In this document: in pieces, positions 44,841 through 53,569 of the stretch
Numbering within the stretch: the stretch's first letter is position 1
Layout of the letters: every line of letters begins with the position of its first letter
Assembly: GCF_029760915.1 (NCBI RefSeq)
Contig: NZ_CP121685.1
Span: forward strand, 780,001-844,000
Direction: 5' to 3'
DNA: 64,000 nt
Source of the DNA: Olleya sp. YS
Lineage (GTDB): Bacteria > Bacteroidota > Bacteroidia > Flavobacteriales > Flavobacteriaceae
Made by a program: the position numbers and the translations under genes
Notes under the pieces: generated by a model
Told to the model about the DNA's origin: nothing
Seen by the model: the letters and a program-made list of their open reading frames with translations, nothing else
Database searches by the model: none

Positions 44841-44866
44841 AATGCCTGCTTTTTTAAGCAGGCATT
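44841..44866 (-). terminator. Terminator downstream of tyrS
   Basis: AATGCCTGCTT / AAGCAGGCATT pairs around a short T-rich loop. On the - strand it is followed by a T-rich stretch. A second, weaker AT-rich palindrome lies just left (about 44804-44834) and may serve the convergent LuxE-like transcript. Confidence 0.8.
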
Positions 44867-44896
44867 TATATTTTAAAGACTTTACTTTAATATCGT

Positions 44897-46195
44897 TTAG
44901 ACCACTTTTATAATGTAAGTGTTTTTTTTACCTCTATTAATAACAATGTATTTGTTGTTAATTAAATCGTCTGCGGTTATACTATAATCTTCTTTAACCT
45001 TGTCTTTATTAACAGACACCGAGTTTTCTTTTAATGCGCGACGCGCTTCACCATTACTTGCTAAAAAATTAGTTTCGGCAGATAGTGCTGCTATCATATC
45101 TAAGCCAGATTCAATTTTATCTTTAGAGATTTCTGCTTGTGGTACACCTTCAAAAACATCTAAAAACAGATTTTCATTTAGTTGTTTAATGTCGTTTTTA
45201 AAGTCTTTACTAAACAAGATACCAGATGCTTTTTCAGCATTTTCTAGTTCTTCCTTAGAGTGTACCATAGCTGTAATCTCTTCAGCAAGACGCTTTTGTA
45301 AGCCTCTTATGTGTGGTTGAGTTTTATGCTCTTCAATAATTTCATTAATAGTATTATGATCTAAAAATGTAAATATTTTAATATATTTTTCTGCATCCTC
45401 ATCACTACTATTTAACCAATATTGATAGAATTTGTAAGGCGATGTTCTATTTGCATCTAACCACACGTTTCCACCTTCGCTTTTACCAAATTTAGAGCCA
45501 TCACTTTTAGTTATTAATGGACATGTTATGGCGTAACCTTTTCCTTGGTCTATACGTCTAATTAACTCGGTTCCTGTGGTGATATTTCCCCATTGGTCGC
45601 TTCCTCCCATTTGAAGCGTACAACCAATGTTTTTATACAAATGTAAAAAATCATAGCCTTGAACTAATTGGTAGGTAAACTCGGTAAAACTCATACCATC
45701 TGATGAGTCTGAAGAAATTCTGTTTTTAACAGAGTCCTTAGCCATCATGTAGTTTACAGTAATATGTTTACCTACGTCTCTAATAAATTCTAAGAACGAA
45801 AACTCTTTCATCCAGTCATAATTATTGACTAAGACTGCTGCATTTTTTGCATCACTAGTAAAATCTAAAAAATGTGATAATTGTTTTTTTATAGCCTCTT
45901 GGTTGTGTCTTAGCGTGTCTTCATTCAACAAATTACGCTCGCTAGATTTACCAGATGGATCACCAATCATACCAGTTGCTCCTCCCACCAAAGCTACCGG
46001 TTTGTGTCCGCAACGTTGGTAATGCGCTAATAACATAATTGGTACTAAATTACCAATATGTAAAGAATCTGCTGTTGGGTCAAATCCAACATAGGCACTT
46101 CTCATTTGTTCTAAAAGATGTTCTTCGGTTCCAGGCATTTCAGTATGCAACATACCTCTCCAACGCAATTCTTCAACAAAATTATTTGCCATCAT
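44897..46195 (-). CDS. tyrS: Tyrosyl-tRNA synthetase
   Basis: 432 residues, standard TyrS length. Class I signatures are the HIGH-like HIGNLVPI and the KMSKS-like KFGKSEGG. The tyrosine site has [25 protein letters not shown]. The C-terminal S4-like RNA-binding domain begins near [15 protein letters not shown]. The frame opens with two adjacent ATG codons. An upstream promoter with TATCTTTG is at 46221-46228. Confidence 0.96.
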   Translation of the reverse strand: MMANNFVEELRWRGMLHTEMPGTEEHLLEQMRSAYVGFDPTADSLHIGNLVPIMLLAHYQRCGHKPVALVGGATGMIGDPSGKSSERNLLNEDTLRHNQEAIKKQLSHFLDFTSDAKNAAVLVNNYDWMKEFSFLEFIRDVGKHITVNYMMAKDSVKNRISSDSSDGMSFTEFTYQLVQGYDFLHLYKNIGCTLQMGGSDQWGNITTGTELIRRIDQGKGYAITCPLITKSDGSKFGKSEGGNVWLDANRTSPYKFYQYWLNSSDEDAEKYIKIFTFLDHNTINEIIEEHKTQPHIRGLQKRLAEEITAMVHSKEELENAEKASGILFSKDFKNDIKQLNENLFLDVFEGVPQAEISKDKIESGLDMIAALSAETNFLASNGEARRALKENSVSVNKDKVKEDYSITADDLINNKYIVINRGKKNTYIIKVV

Positions 46196-46220
46196 TATTT
46201 TTTAAAATTTAATACAAGCG

Positions 46221-46254
46221 CAAAGATAAAAATCATGCTATAAACTGCACACAA
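46221..46254 (-). promoter_or_regulatory. Promoter of tyrS
   Basis: On the - strand, TTG (46252-46254), 23-base spacer and TATCTTTG (46221-46228), 26 bases before the first ATG. Spacing is at the long end of the range. Confidence 0.65.
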
Positions 46255-46280
46255 TATCTAATATTTATTACCTTCGAGCT

Positions 46281-47294
46281 ATGATTTTAGTTACAGGAGG
46301 TACAGGTTTGGTCGGTGCACATTTAATATTACATCTATTAAATGAAAATCAGCCGATTCGTGCCATTTATAGAAACGAAAAAAAGTTTGATACTGTCAAA
46401 CGTATTTTTGGCTACTATACTGATTCTGCTGAAGATTTATTTAGTAAAATTGAATGGGTTAAAGCCGATTTAAATGATATTCCTTTATTAATTGAAGCTT
46501 TTAAAGGCATCACTAAAGTGTACCATTGTGCTGCATTTGTGTCTTTTGAGCCTGATAAGTTTGAATTACTCAGAAAAACAAATATAGAAGGTACTGCAAA
46601 CATTGTTAATTTATGTTTATCTGAACGTGTAAAAAAATTGTGCTATGTTAGTTCAATTGCTGCAATTGGCACACCAACCATTGAAACAGATATAATTACT
46701 GAAGATAACGATTGGAATCCAGAATTTGACAATAGTGTGTATGCTATTACAAAGTATGGCGCAGAATTGGAAGTTTGGCGTGGTACACAAGAAGGGCTGG
46801 ATGCTATTATTGTTAATCCAGGTATTATTATTGGTCCAGGTATATGGAATTATGGGAGTGGATCTTTAATTACAATGGTAGATAAAGGGATGCGTTATTA
46901 TACAACAGGAAGTACAGGTTATGTTGATGTATTGGATGTTGTGAGTATCATGACACAACTAATGGAAAGTGATATTAAAAACGAACGGTTTATACTTGTT
47001 GCTGAAAACTTAAGTTTTAAAGATTTTATTTATAAAACTGCTTTGCATTTAGATGTGCATCCACCAAACAAAGAGGCTGGTCCATTTTTATTATCTATAG
47101 CTTGGCGTTTAGATTGGTTAAAGCACATATTAACTGGAAAACGACGAGTAATGTCTAAGCAAAATGCTAAATCTGCTATTTCAAAAACTATATATAGCAA
47201 CCAAAAAATTCAGTCTGCTTTAGGTTATCAATTTAAGGATGTAGATTCTAGTATACTACACACCACGACTTATTTTAAATCGGATTTTAATTAA
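46281..47294 (+). CDS. NAD-dependent epimerase/dehydratase (extended SDR)
   Basis: 337 residues. The Rossmann start VTGGTGLVGAHLILHLL, the YAITKYGAELEV active-site Tyr-x3-Lys and the downstream NPGIIIGPG define an extended short-chain dehydrogenase related to sugar epimerases, dihydroflavonol reductases and 3-beta-HSD. The C-terminal domain has few clues to the substrate. It is convergent with the DUF4296 gene, overlapping by eight bases. Confidence 0.88.
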   Translation: MILVTGGTGLVGAHLILHLLNENQPIRAIYRNEKKFDTVKRIFGYYTDSAEDLFSKIEWVKADLNDIPLLIEAFKGITKVYHCAAFVSFEPDKFELLRKTNIEGTANIVNLCLSERVKKLCYVSSIAAIGTPTIETDIITEDNDWNPEFDNSVYAITKYGAELEVWRGTQEGLDAIIVNPGIIIGPGIWNYGSGSLITMVDKGMRYYTTGSTGYVDVLDVVSIMTQLMESDIKNERFILVAENLSFKDFIYKTALHLDVHPPNKEAGPFLLSIAWRLDWLKHILTGKRRVMSKQNAKSAISKTIYSNQKIQSALGYQFKDVDSSILHTTTYFKSDFN

Positions 47295-47733
47295 CCTTTG
47301 TAGAGTCTAACGAAGTTTGGTTATCTAACTTTAGAGGTTTACGTTGTTTTTTAAGTTGATTCTGTTTTTTTTCAGATATCTTTTTTTCTTCAGCCTTATA
47401 AAATGTTCTCAATTTTTCTAAGCTATCTTTCACCTTAGTATATATATCTGTATATTTCTCGACATCATAGGCGTAATAATTATTACTATTGGCAAATTGT
47501 AAACTATCTATATTGTGCTTTTTGTATACAAAACTATCTGGTACAATACCTCTGTTTTCTAACTCGCGTTTATTTATTCCTTTTGCTGAAGACATTAATG
47601 TAAACTCTACTAATACATCCACCATTTTATCTTCGCTTAATAAATTATCAGGTTTGCTAGGTCTTTCAATTCCATAGCATGAGACAATCAATAATGCTAA
47701 TAACAAATAAACTAGTGAGAATGATTTGAACAT
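47287..47733 (-). CDS. DUF4296 lipoprotein
   Basis: 148 residues. The signal peptide ends at the lipobox LLIVSC. The following sequence, IERPSKPDNLLSEDKMVDVL, and the SFVYKKHNIDSLQFANSNNYY region are typical of DUF4296, found in Bacteroidota. The tail is a charged helix. It is the last gene of a leftward unit with dihydroorotase and the DPM-type glycosyltransferase. Function unknown. Confidence 0.85.
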   Translation of the reverse strand: MFKSFSLVYLLLALLIVSCYGIERPSKPDNLLSEDKMVDVLVEFTLMSSAKGINKRELENRGIVPDSFVYKKHNIDSLQFANSNNYYAYDVEKYTDIYTKVKDSLEKLRTFYKAEEKKISEKKQNQLKKQRKPLKLDNQTSLDSTKVN

Positions 47734-47735
47734 AA

Positions 47736-49082
47736 TTATCTATTAAATGTTAAGCGTTTGGCATAATTAGTCTCATAAAACTTAAAATTTTTATAGGCTA
47801 AACCACCATTGACAAAAGTATGAGTAATTCTGGATTTAAAAGTTGTCCCTTCAAATGGCGACCATCCACATTTGTATAAGATATTGTCCTTATTAACAGT
47901 CCAAGGATTGTTTAAATCAATAAATACTAAGTCCGCATAGTAACCTTCTTTAATATATCCACGATTTTCTACTTCAAATAAGATAGCAGGATTATGACAA
48001 AATTTTTCTACTATTTTTTCAATAGAAATATCACCTTCATGATACATTTCTAATAAAGCTGGTAAAGCATGCTGCACTAATGGTCCACCAGAAGGTGCAT
48101 TAACGTAATTATTTGATTTTTCTTCGATAGTATGAGGTGCATGATCTGTAGCAATTACATCTATTTTGTCGTCTAGTAACGCCTTTAAAAGTTGTGTTCT
48201 GTCGTTTTCGGTTTTAACTGCAGGATTCCATTTGATTAGTGTTCCTTTTTCTTCATAATCTTTATCACAAAACCACAGGTGATGTATACATACCTCAGCA
48301 GTTATTTTTTTATCTTTTAAAGGAATGCTATTATCAAATAAGGCTGTTTCTTTTCCTGTTGACAAGTGAAATACGTGCAGACGCGCTCCAGTTTTTTTAG
48401 CTAATTCAATTGCTTTTGAAGATGAAATATAGCAGGCGTCTTCACTTCTAATTACAGGATGAAAATGTACTGGTATATCATCTCCATAACGCTCCTTATA
48501 GATATCAAGATTTGCTTTTATCGTGGCTTCATCTTCACAATGTACAGAAATTAATAAGTCTGTACTCTTAAAAATTTTTTCTAAAACTTCTGGGTTATCT
48601 ACTAACATGTTTCCAGTAGATGAGCCTAGAAATAGTTTTAATCCAGCAACTTCTTTTTTATTAACCTTTAAAATTTCTTCTAAGTTATCGTTTGTACCAC
48701 CAAACATAAACGAATAGTTAGCCCAAGATGTTTTTGAAGCAATTTCAAATTTTTCGTTTAATTTTTCAATAGTCGTGGTTTGCGGATTAGTGTTAGGCAT
48801 TTCAATAAAAGACGTAATACCACCTGCTATAGCTGCTCTAGACTCTGTCTCTATATTAGCTTTGTGTGTTAATCCTGGTTGTCTAAAGTGGACTTGATCA
48901 TCAATTGCACCAGGAATGACATACTTACCTTCAGCATCAAAAACATTAACATCTGCAGATTTTGGGCTAATGGACTCAGCAATTTTTGTTATAAACTCAC
49001 CTTCAATTAATATATCACCATTAAATATAGTTCCTTCATTAACAATTTTAGCATTTTTAATAAGTGTGATTTTTGATTGCAT
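47736..49082 (-). CDS. pyrC: Dihydroorotase (pyrC class I-like)
   Basis: 448 residues. An amidohydrolase TIM barrel: the entry is IDDQVHFRQPGLTHKA, where the HxH pair common in other dihydroorotases is QxH; the carbamylated-Lys region has GLKLFLGSSTGNM; later metal ligands are SVHCEDE and HVFHLST; the catalytic acid is the Asp in IATDHAPH. It catalyses ring closure of carbamoyl-aspartate in pyrimidine synthesis. The substitution of the first His is shared by other Bacteroidota dihydroorotases as I recall, so the gene is probably active. Confidence 0.87.
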   Translation of the reverse strand: MQSKITLIKNAKIVNEGTIFNGDILIEGEFITKIAESISPKSADVNVFDAEGKYVIPGAIDDQVHFRQPGLTHKANIETESRAAIAGGITSFIEMPNTNPQTTTIEKLNEKFEIASKTSWANYSFMFGGTNDNLEEILKVNKKEVAGLKLFLGSSTGNMLVDNPEVLEKIFKSTDLLISVHCEDEATIKANLDIYKERYGDDIPVHFHPVIRSEDACYISSSKAIELAKKTGARLHVFHLSTGKETALFDNSIPLKDKKITAEVCIHHLWFCDKDYEEKGTLIKWNPAVKTENDRTQLLKALLDDKIDVIATDHAPHTIEEKSNNYVNAPSGGPLVQHALPALLEMYHEGDISIEKIVEKFCHNPAILFEVENRGYIKEGYYADLVFIDLNNPWTVNKDNILYKCGWSPFEGTTFKSRITHTFVNGGLAYKNFKFYETNYAKRLTFNR

Positions 49083-49090
49083 AAACTGCC

Positions 49091-49813
49091 TTATTTTTTT
49101 AATAAACTTTTAAATTTCATAGTTATTACACCAAAAATAGCTTCAGAAATAATACTAGAACTCAGTTTGGATTCTCCTTTAGTTCTATCTGTAAAAATAA
49201 CAGGCACTTCTACTATTTTAAACTTTTTAAGATACGCTTTAAATTTCATTTCTATTTGAAACGCATATCCTACAAACTTTATTTGATCTAAATTTAATTG
49301 CTCTAGCACATGTCTTTTGTAACAGACAAATCCAGCAGTTGCATCTTTAATTTTCATACCTGTGATTAATCTGACATAAATAGATGCTCCGTAAGATAAA
49401 ATAACTCTTCCAAGTGGCCAATTTACAACATTTACACCTTTTACGTAACGTGATCCAATTGCTACATCTGCACCTTCAATTTTACATGCATTGTAAAGAC
49501 GTTCTAAGTCATTTGGGTTATGAGAAAAATCGGCATCCATCTCAAAAATATACTGATAATCTTTGTTAAGGCACCATTTAAACCCATGAATATAAGCGGT
49601 ACCAAGTCCAGATTTTTGTTGTCTAACTTCTAAAAACAATCGGTTAGAAAACTCTTCTTGTAAGCCTTTAACTTTGTTTGCTGTTAAATCTGGAGAGTTA
49701 TCATCTACCACTAAGACATCAAACGCTTTAGGAAGTGAGAAAACCGCTCTTAAAATAGCTTCTATATTTTCAATTTCGTTGTATGTTGGTATAATAACAA
49801 CAGCGTCCTGCAT
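49091..49813 (-). CDS. DPM1-like polyprenol-phosphate mannosyltransferase (GT2)
   Basis: 240 residues without membrane helices. A GT-A fold: VIIPTYNEIENIEAIL, LVVDDNSPDLTA, FEMDADFSHNP (DxD metal site), GSRYVKGVNVVNWP and PVIFTDRTKGESKLS, all typical of dolichyl/polyprenyl monophosphomannose synthases. It would make a lipid-linked mannose at the cytoplasmic membrane. It is eight bases upstream of dihydroorotase, apparently as part of the same leftward transcript. A -7 box is at 49835-49842. Confidence 0.9.
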   Translation of the reverse strand: MQDAVVIIPTYNEIENIEAILRAVFSLPKAFDVLVVDDNSPDLTANKVKGLQEEFSNRLFLEVRQQKSGLGTAYIHGFKWCLNKDYQYIFEMDADFSHNPNDLERLYNACKIEGADVAIGSRYVKGVNVVNWPLGRVILSYGASIYVRLITGMKIKDATAGFVCYKRHVLEQLNLDQIKFVGYAFQIEMKFKAYLKKFKIVEVPVIFTDRTKGESKLSSSIISEAIFGVITMKFKSLLKK

Positions 49814-49834
49814 GAATACGTATTAAAGTTTAGG

Positions 49835-49842
49835 CAAATGTA
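49835..49842 (-). promoter_or_regulatory. Promoter -7 box for the DPM1-like operon
   Basis: TACATTTG on the - strand, 22 bases before the ATG, fits TAnnTTTG. Confidence 0.6.
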
Positions 49843-49851
49843 CATTTTTAT

Positions 49852-49884
49852 AAAATTACTTAATTATAAAAATTACTTAATTAT
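49852..49884. repeat. Tandem 16-17-bp duplication in the divergent promoter region
   Basis: AAAATTACTTAATTAT (49852-49867) is followed at once by AAAAATTACTTAATTAT (49868-49884), one base longer. It lies between the divergent DPM1-like and DUF4271 genes, upstream of the -7 box of the former. Confidence 0.8.
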
Positions 49885-49922
49885 TGATCGGTTTTACAGT
49901 TAAAAAATAATAATTTTAGACC

Positions 49923-50567
49923 ATGCTTAGAGATATGTATAATGTAGATATTTTAACCCTAATTATTTTAGGATGTTTATTGTTAATTGCAGTTTCTAAA
50001 ACATTATTTCCAAAACGATTTGACCAATTTACTTTGTTACTATTCAATTCTAGGTACTCGAATTTGTATATCAAAGATCAACGCTTTTTTGATATTTTTG
50101 AAGGCTTACTTTTTTTCAACTTACTTTTAAATATAGGACTATTAGTATATTCATATTTAAATTTTTATAATCTAACCTCCTTATCTCAACTAGACATTTT
50201 TAAGTACGCTATTTTAATAGGGTTATTTATTGTTTTAAAAGTACTATTTGAAAGACTACTATCAAGTGTATTGGACATTGAACACATAATAGACAAATAT
50301 CTATTTCAAAAAATAAGTTTTAGAAATTTTATTGGATTGCTCTTATTACCTATAAATGCTTTTTTAATTTACACGTTCAAACCAGATCAAACAGTCTATT
50401 ATATTGTGTTTAGTGTAATACTTTTAATACTATTTTTTGGATTGTTTTTATTTGTAAAAAACAATCTTAATACCTTTAAAAAGAGCTTGTTTTATTTTAT
50501 TTTGTATCTTTGCGCACTTGAAATTGCACCTTACGTTGTTTTATATAAAATTATAGTAACACAATAG
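49923..50567 (+). CDS. DUF4271 membrane protein
   Basis: 214 residues, five to six hydrophobic helices. The start YNVDILTLIILGCLLLIAVSK and the RYSNLYIKDQRFFDIFEGLLF segment match DUF4271, a family nearly always encoded next to uroporphyrinogen-III synthase in Bacteroidota. The function is not known; proximity to hemD hints at a role in tetrapyrrole or membrane processes. The gene is 23 bases upstream of hemD. Confidence 0.87.
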   Translation: MLRDMYNVDILTLIILGCLLLIAVSKTLFPKRFDQFTLLLFNSRYSNLYIKDQRFFDIFEGLLFFNLLLNIGLLVYSYLNFYNLTSLSQLDIFKYAILIGLFIVLKVLFERLLSSVLDIEHIIDKYLFQKISFRNFIGLLLLPINAFLIYTFKPDQTVYYIVFSVILLILFFGLFLFVKNNLNTFKKSLFYFILYLCALEIAPYVVLYKIIVTQ

Positions 50568-50590
50568 GTCTAAATTAAATGTAGCAACAT

Positions 50591-51340
50591 ATGAAAGTGA
50601 AAACCATTTTAGTCTCGCAACCAGAACCTAAAATAGAAAATTCGCCTTATTTTGATCTTTCAGAAAAGCAGAAGGTAAAAATTGATTTTAGACCTTTTAT
50701 TCATGTAGAAGGTGTGGCTTCTAAAGAAATTAGACAACAAAAAGTTGATTTAAACAATTACACTGCTATTATCTTAACTAGTAGAAATGCTGTCGACCAT
50801 TTTTTTAGAGTAGCAGAAGAGATGCGTTTTAAAGTACCAGATTCTATGAAGTATTTTTGTCAGTCTGAAGCTGTTGCTTTTTACTTACAAAAATATGTCG
50901 TGTACAGAAAGCGTAAAATTTATGTTGGTAAACGTAATTTTACAGATTTGTCGCCTTTAATTAAAAAATATAAAGACGAAAAATTTTTACTACCTACTAC
51001 AGATAAATTAAAACCAGAAGTTCCGGAAACATTAAACGGATTAAACATTAACTGGAAAGAAGCTATATTTTACAGAACAGTAATTAGCGATTTATCAGAT
51101 TTAGAAAACGTTACTTATGACATCTTAGTGTTTTTTAGTCCAAGTGGTATAGAGTCTTTATTTCATAATTTTCCAGAATTTAAGCAAAACGATACAAGAA
51201 TTGCGGTATTTGGAAATACAACTATTAAAGCTGTAGAAGAAAAAGGATTACGTGTAGATATCGCTGCACCAACACCAGAAACTCCATCCATGACTATGGC
51301 ACTTCAAAAATATATAGATAAAGTAAACAAAGGAAAATAA
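50591..51340 (+). CDS. hemD: Uroporphyrinogen-III synthase
   Basis: 249 residues. The two-domain HemD pattern includes AIILTSRNAVDHFF, YCQSEAVAFYLQKY, FLLPTTDKLKP, DILVFFSPSGIESLF and RIAVFGNTTIKAVEEKGLRVDI. The enzyme closes hydroxymethylbilane to uroporphyrinogen III in haem biosynthesis. A possible internal promoter (TTG and TATCTTTG at 50487-50512) lies in the end of the DUF4271 gene, though with a short 15-base spacer. A strong terminator follows. Confidence 0.88.
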   Translation: MKVKTILVSQPEPKIENSPYFDLSEKQKVKIDFRPFIHVEGVASKEIRQQKVDLNNYTAIILTSRNAVDHFFRVAEEMRFKVPDSMKYFCQSEAVAFYLQKYVVYRKRKIYVGKRNFTDLSPLIKKYKDEKFLLPTTDKLKPEVPETLNGLNINWKEAIFYRTVISDLSDLENVTYDILVFFSPSGIESLFHNFPEFKQNDTRIAVFGNTTIKAVEEKGLRVDIAAPTPETPSMTMALQKYIDKVNKGK

Positions 51341-51361
51341 TCCTTTAAATTTATAACATGC

Positions 51362-51399
51362 AAAAAGCGCCATTTGAAATATTCAAATGGCGCTTTTTT
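51362..51399. terminator. Bidirectional terminator between hemD and pckA
   Basis: A 17-bp perfect stem (AAAAAGCGCCATTTGAA / TTCAAATGGCGCTTTTT) with a two-base loop; A and T tracts on both sides serve the two convergent genes. Confidence 0.95.
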
Positions 51400-51418
51400 A
51401 ATTAACACTGGTTGATTA

Positions 51419-53035
51419 TTATTCTGCGTAGCGTTGTGGACCACCACGTCTAATTTCTTCGCTTGCATAAGACTCAAACTTTTCAAAGTTTTCCCTGAAA
51501 GCATTTGCTAATTTAAATGCTGTTTTATAGTATGCTTCATCATTATTCCAAGTTGCTCTAGGACTTAATACTTGTGTTGGTACTCCTGGACAGGATCTAG
51601 GTTGTGCTACTCCAAATACAGAGTGTATGTGATAATCATTATAATTATACAGTCCTAAATCACCATTTAGTACAGCACTAATCATAGCTCTAGTGTACTT
51701 AAGTTTTATTCTGCTTCCAACACCATAAGATCCTCCTGTCCATCCTGTATTAATTAGCCATACATTAACATTAGCTTCTTTCATTTTTTTACTTAGCATC
51801 TCTGCATATTTAGTTGGATGTAAAGGCATAAAAGGCGCGCCAAAACATGCTGAAAAACTTGGTACTGGTTCTGTAATACCAGCTTCTGTACCTGCAACTT
51901 TAGCAGTATAACCAGAAATAAAATGGTAAGCAGCTTGCGCTGGCGTTAACTTAGAAATTGGAGGTAGGACTCCAAATGCATCTGCAGTTAAGAAAAATAT
52001 GTTTTTTGGATTTTTACCAATAGATGGCACTTGTATGTTGTCTATATGATGTATTGGATAGCTAACACGTGTATTTTGTGTTATCGAGATATCTTCAAAA
52101 TCAACTTCACCAGCATCATTCATAATAACATTCTCAAGAATAGCTCCTTTTTTAATGGCACCATAAATCTCTGGTTCTTGTTCTTGTGACAAGTTGATGA
52201 CTTTTGCATAACAACCACCTTCAAAGTTAAATACTGTATTTTCTGCAGTCCAACCATGCTCATCATCTCCAATTAAACTTCTATCTGGATCTGTAGATAA
52301 CGTTGTTTTTCCGGTTCCTGATAATCCAAAGAAAATAGCTGTATCTTCATTTTTACCAACATTTGCACTACAGTGCATTGGCAACGTATTTTTAAATACT
52401 GGTAGGATAAAATTAAGAGCTGAAAAAATCCCTTTTTTAATTTCGCCTGTATAACCTGTTCCTCCTATTAATGCAATTTTTCTGGTAAAATCTAAAATAG
52501 CAAAATTATGTTGTCGTGTACCATCTACTTTAGGGTCTGCCATGAACTCTGGAGCATTCACAACTGTCCATTCTGGAGAAAAACCATTTAATTCTTCATC
52601 TGTTGGACGTAAAAACATGTTGTAAGCAAACATGTTACTCCATGGATATTCATTAATAACACGTATATTTAATTTATAATTGTCGTCTGCACAAGCAAAA
52701 CAGTCCCTAACAAATACTTCTTTATTAGATAGATAACTTGTAACTTTATCATATAGTTTTTGAAACTTATCTGCTTCAAAAGGTATATTAATATTTCCCC
52801 ACCATATTTTATCTTTAGTAATATCGTCTTTGACAATAAAACGATCCATTGGAGAACGTCCTGTAAACTCACCTGTATTAACAGCTAAAGCACCTGATGA
52901 AGCTTCTTTACCTAATCCCTTTTGGATGGTTAATTCGTGCAATTCGTCTGGAGATAATTGGTATTTAACTTGGGCATTTTTGATTCCGTATTGCTCTAAC
53001 GCAATCGTTTTCGTAAATTGGGTATGGTCTACCAT
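51419..53035 (-). CDS. pckA: Phosphoenolpyruvate carboxykinase (ATP)
   Basis: 538 residues from the ATG at 53035 (MVDHTQFTKTIALEQYG). The frame could open at a TTG at 53062, but that TTG is part of a promoter box. Family motifs: NTGEFTGRSPMDRFIV, Walker A GLSGTGKTTLS, LIGDDEHGW, and the FFLTADAFGVLPP lid region. The ATP-dependent enzyme converts oxaloacetate to PEP for gluconeogenesis. It stands alone, with its own promoter and a shared terminator. Confidence 0.96.
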   Translation of the reverse strand: MVDHTQFTKTIALEQYGIKNAQVKYQLSPDELHELTIQKGLGKEASSGALAVNTGEFTGRSPMDRFIVKDDITKDKIWWGNINIPFEADKFQKLYDKVTSYLSNKEVFVRDCFACADDNYKLNIRVINEYPWSNMFAYNMFLRPTDEELNGFSPEWTVVNAPEFMADPKVDGTRQHNFAILDFTRKIALIGGTGYTGEIKKGIFSALNFILPVFKNTLPMHCSANVGKNEDTAIFFGLSGTGKTTLSTDPDRSLIGDDEHGWTAENTVFNFEGGCYAKVINLSQEQEPEIYGAIKKGAILENVIMNDAGEVDFEDISITQNTRVSYPIHHIDNIQVPSIGKNPKNIFFLTADAFGVLPPISKLTPAQAAYHFISGYTAKVAGTEAGITEPVPSFSACFGAPFMPLHPTKYAEMLSKKMKEANVNVWLINTGWTGGSYGVGSRIKLKYTRAMISAVLNGDLGLYNYNDYHIHSVFGVAQPRSCPGVPTQVLSPRATWNNDEAYYKTAFKLANAFRENFEKFESYASEEIRRGGPQRYAE

Positions 53036-53059
53036 AATTTGTTTGTGTTGTTTAAAATG

Positions 53060-53067
53060 CAAAGTTA
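53060..53067 (-). promoter_or_regulatory. Promoter -7 box of pckA
   Basis: TAACTTTG on the - strand fits TAnnTTTG; the ATG at 53035 is 24 bases downstream. A -33 TTG at the standard distance is not obvious. Confidence 0.65.
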
Positions 53068-53098
53068 AAATTTATAAAAGATAAACACTAAACAAAAC

Positions 53099-53491
53099 TT
53101 AATTATTCTGTTTCAGATTTATAAAATTTAACAATAATATTACCCAACTTGCTATTAATAATGCACCTCCAATTGGAGTTATAAATCCAATTATTTTAAA
53201 ATTAAAAGACGTTAATGTGTTAGTTGCTAACAGATAAATAGATCCTGAAAAAAATAAGACTCCAAACAAAACTAAAAAATAAATAATCCGTTTAGTTTTT
53301 ATTTCAAGATATTTATGATTTGCAACAAATAAAAGTAATAACGCATGATACATTTGATAACGAACACCTGTTTCAAAAGTTTGAATAGCTTCAACTGATA
53401 TTAATTTTTTTAATCCATGTGCACCAAATGCACCTAAAACAACACTTAACAAACCTAATACACATCCTAAAATCAATACCTTTTTGTTCAT
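53099..53491 (-). CDS. DUF423 membrane protein
   Basis: 130 residues. Four hydrophobic helices with the DUF423 (YwdK-type) core: GCVLGLLSVVLGAFGAHGLK, FETGVRYQMYHALLLLF, FSGSIYLLA and ITPIGGALLIASW. Function unknown, probably a small integral membrane protein. It is read leftward upstream of pckA, 31 bases before the pckA -7 box. Confidence 0.88.
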   Translation of the reverse strand: MNKKVLILGCVLGLLSVVLGAFGAHGLKKLISVEAIQTFETGVRYQMYHALLLLFVANHKYLEIKTKRIIYFLVLFGVLFFSGSIYLLATNTLTSFNFKIIGFITPIGGALLIASWVILLLNFINLKQNN

Positions 53492-53569
53492 ATAAATATC
53501 ATCTTTTGGTTTTTATCCCAACTAAAAATTTCTACATTCGTAAACCAAAAATACTCAACAAATCTCATT

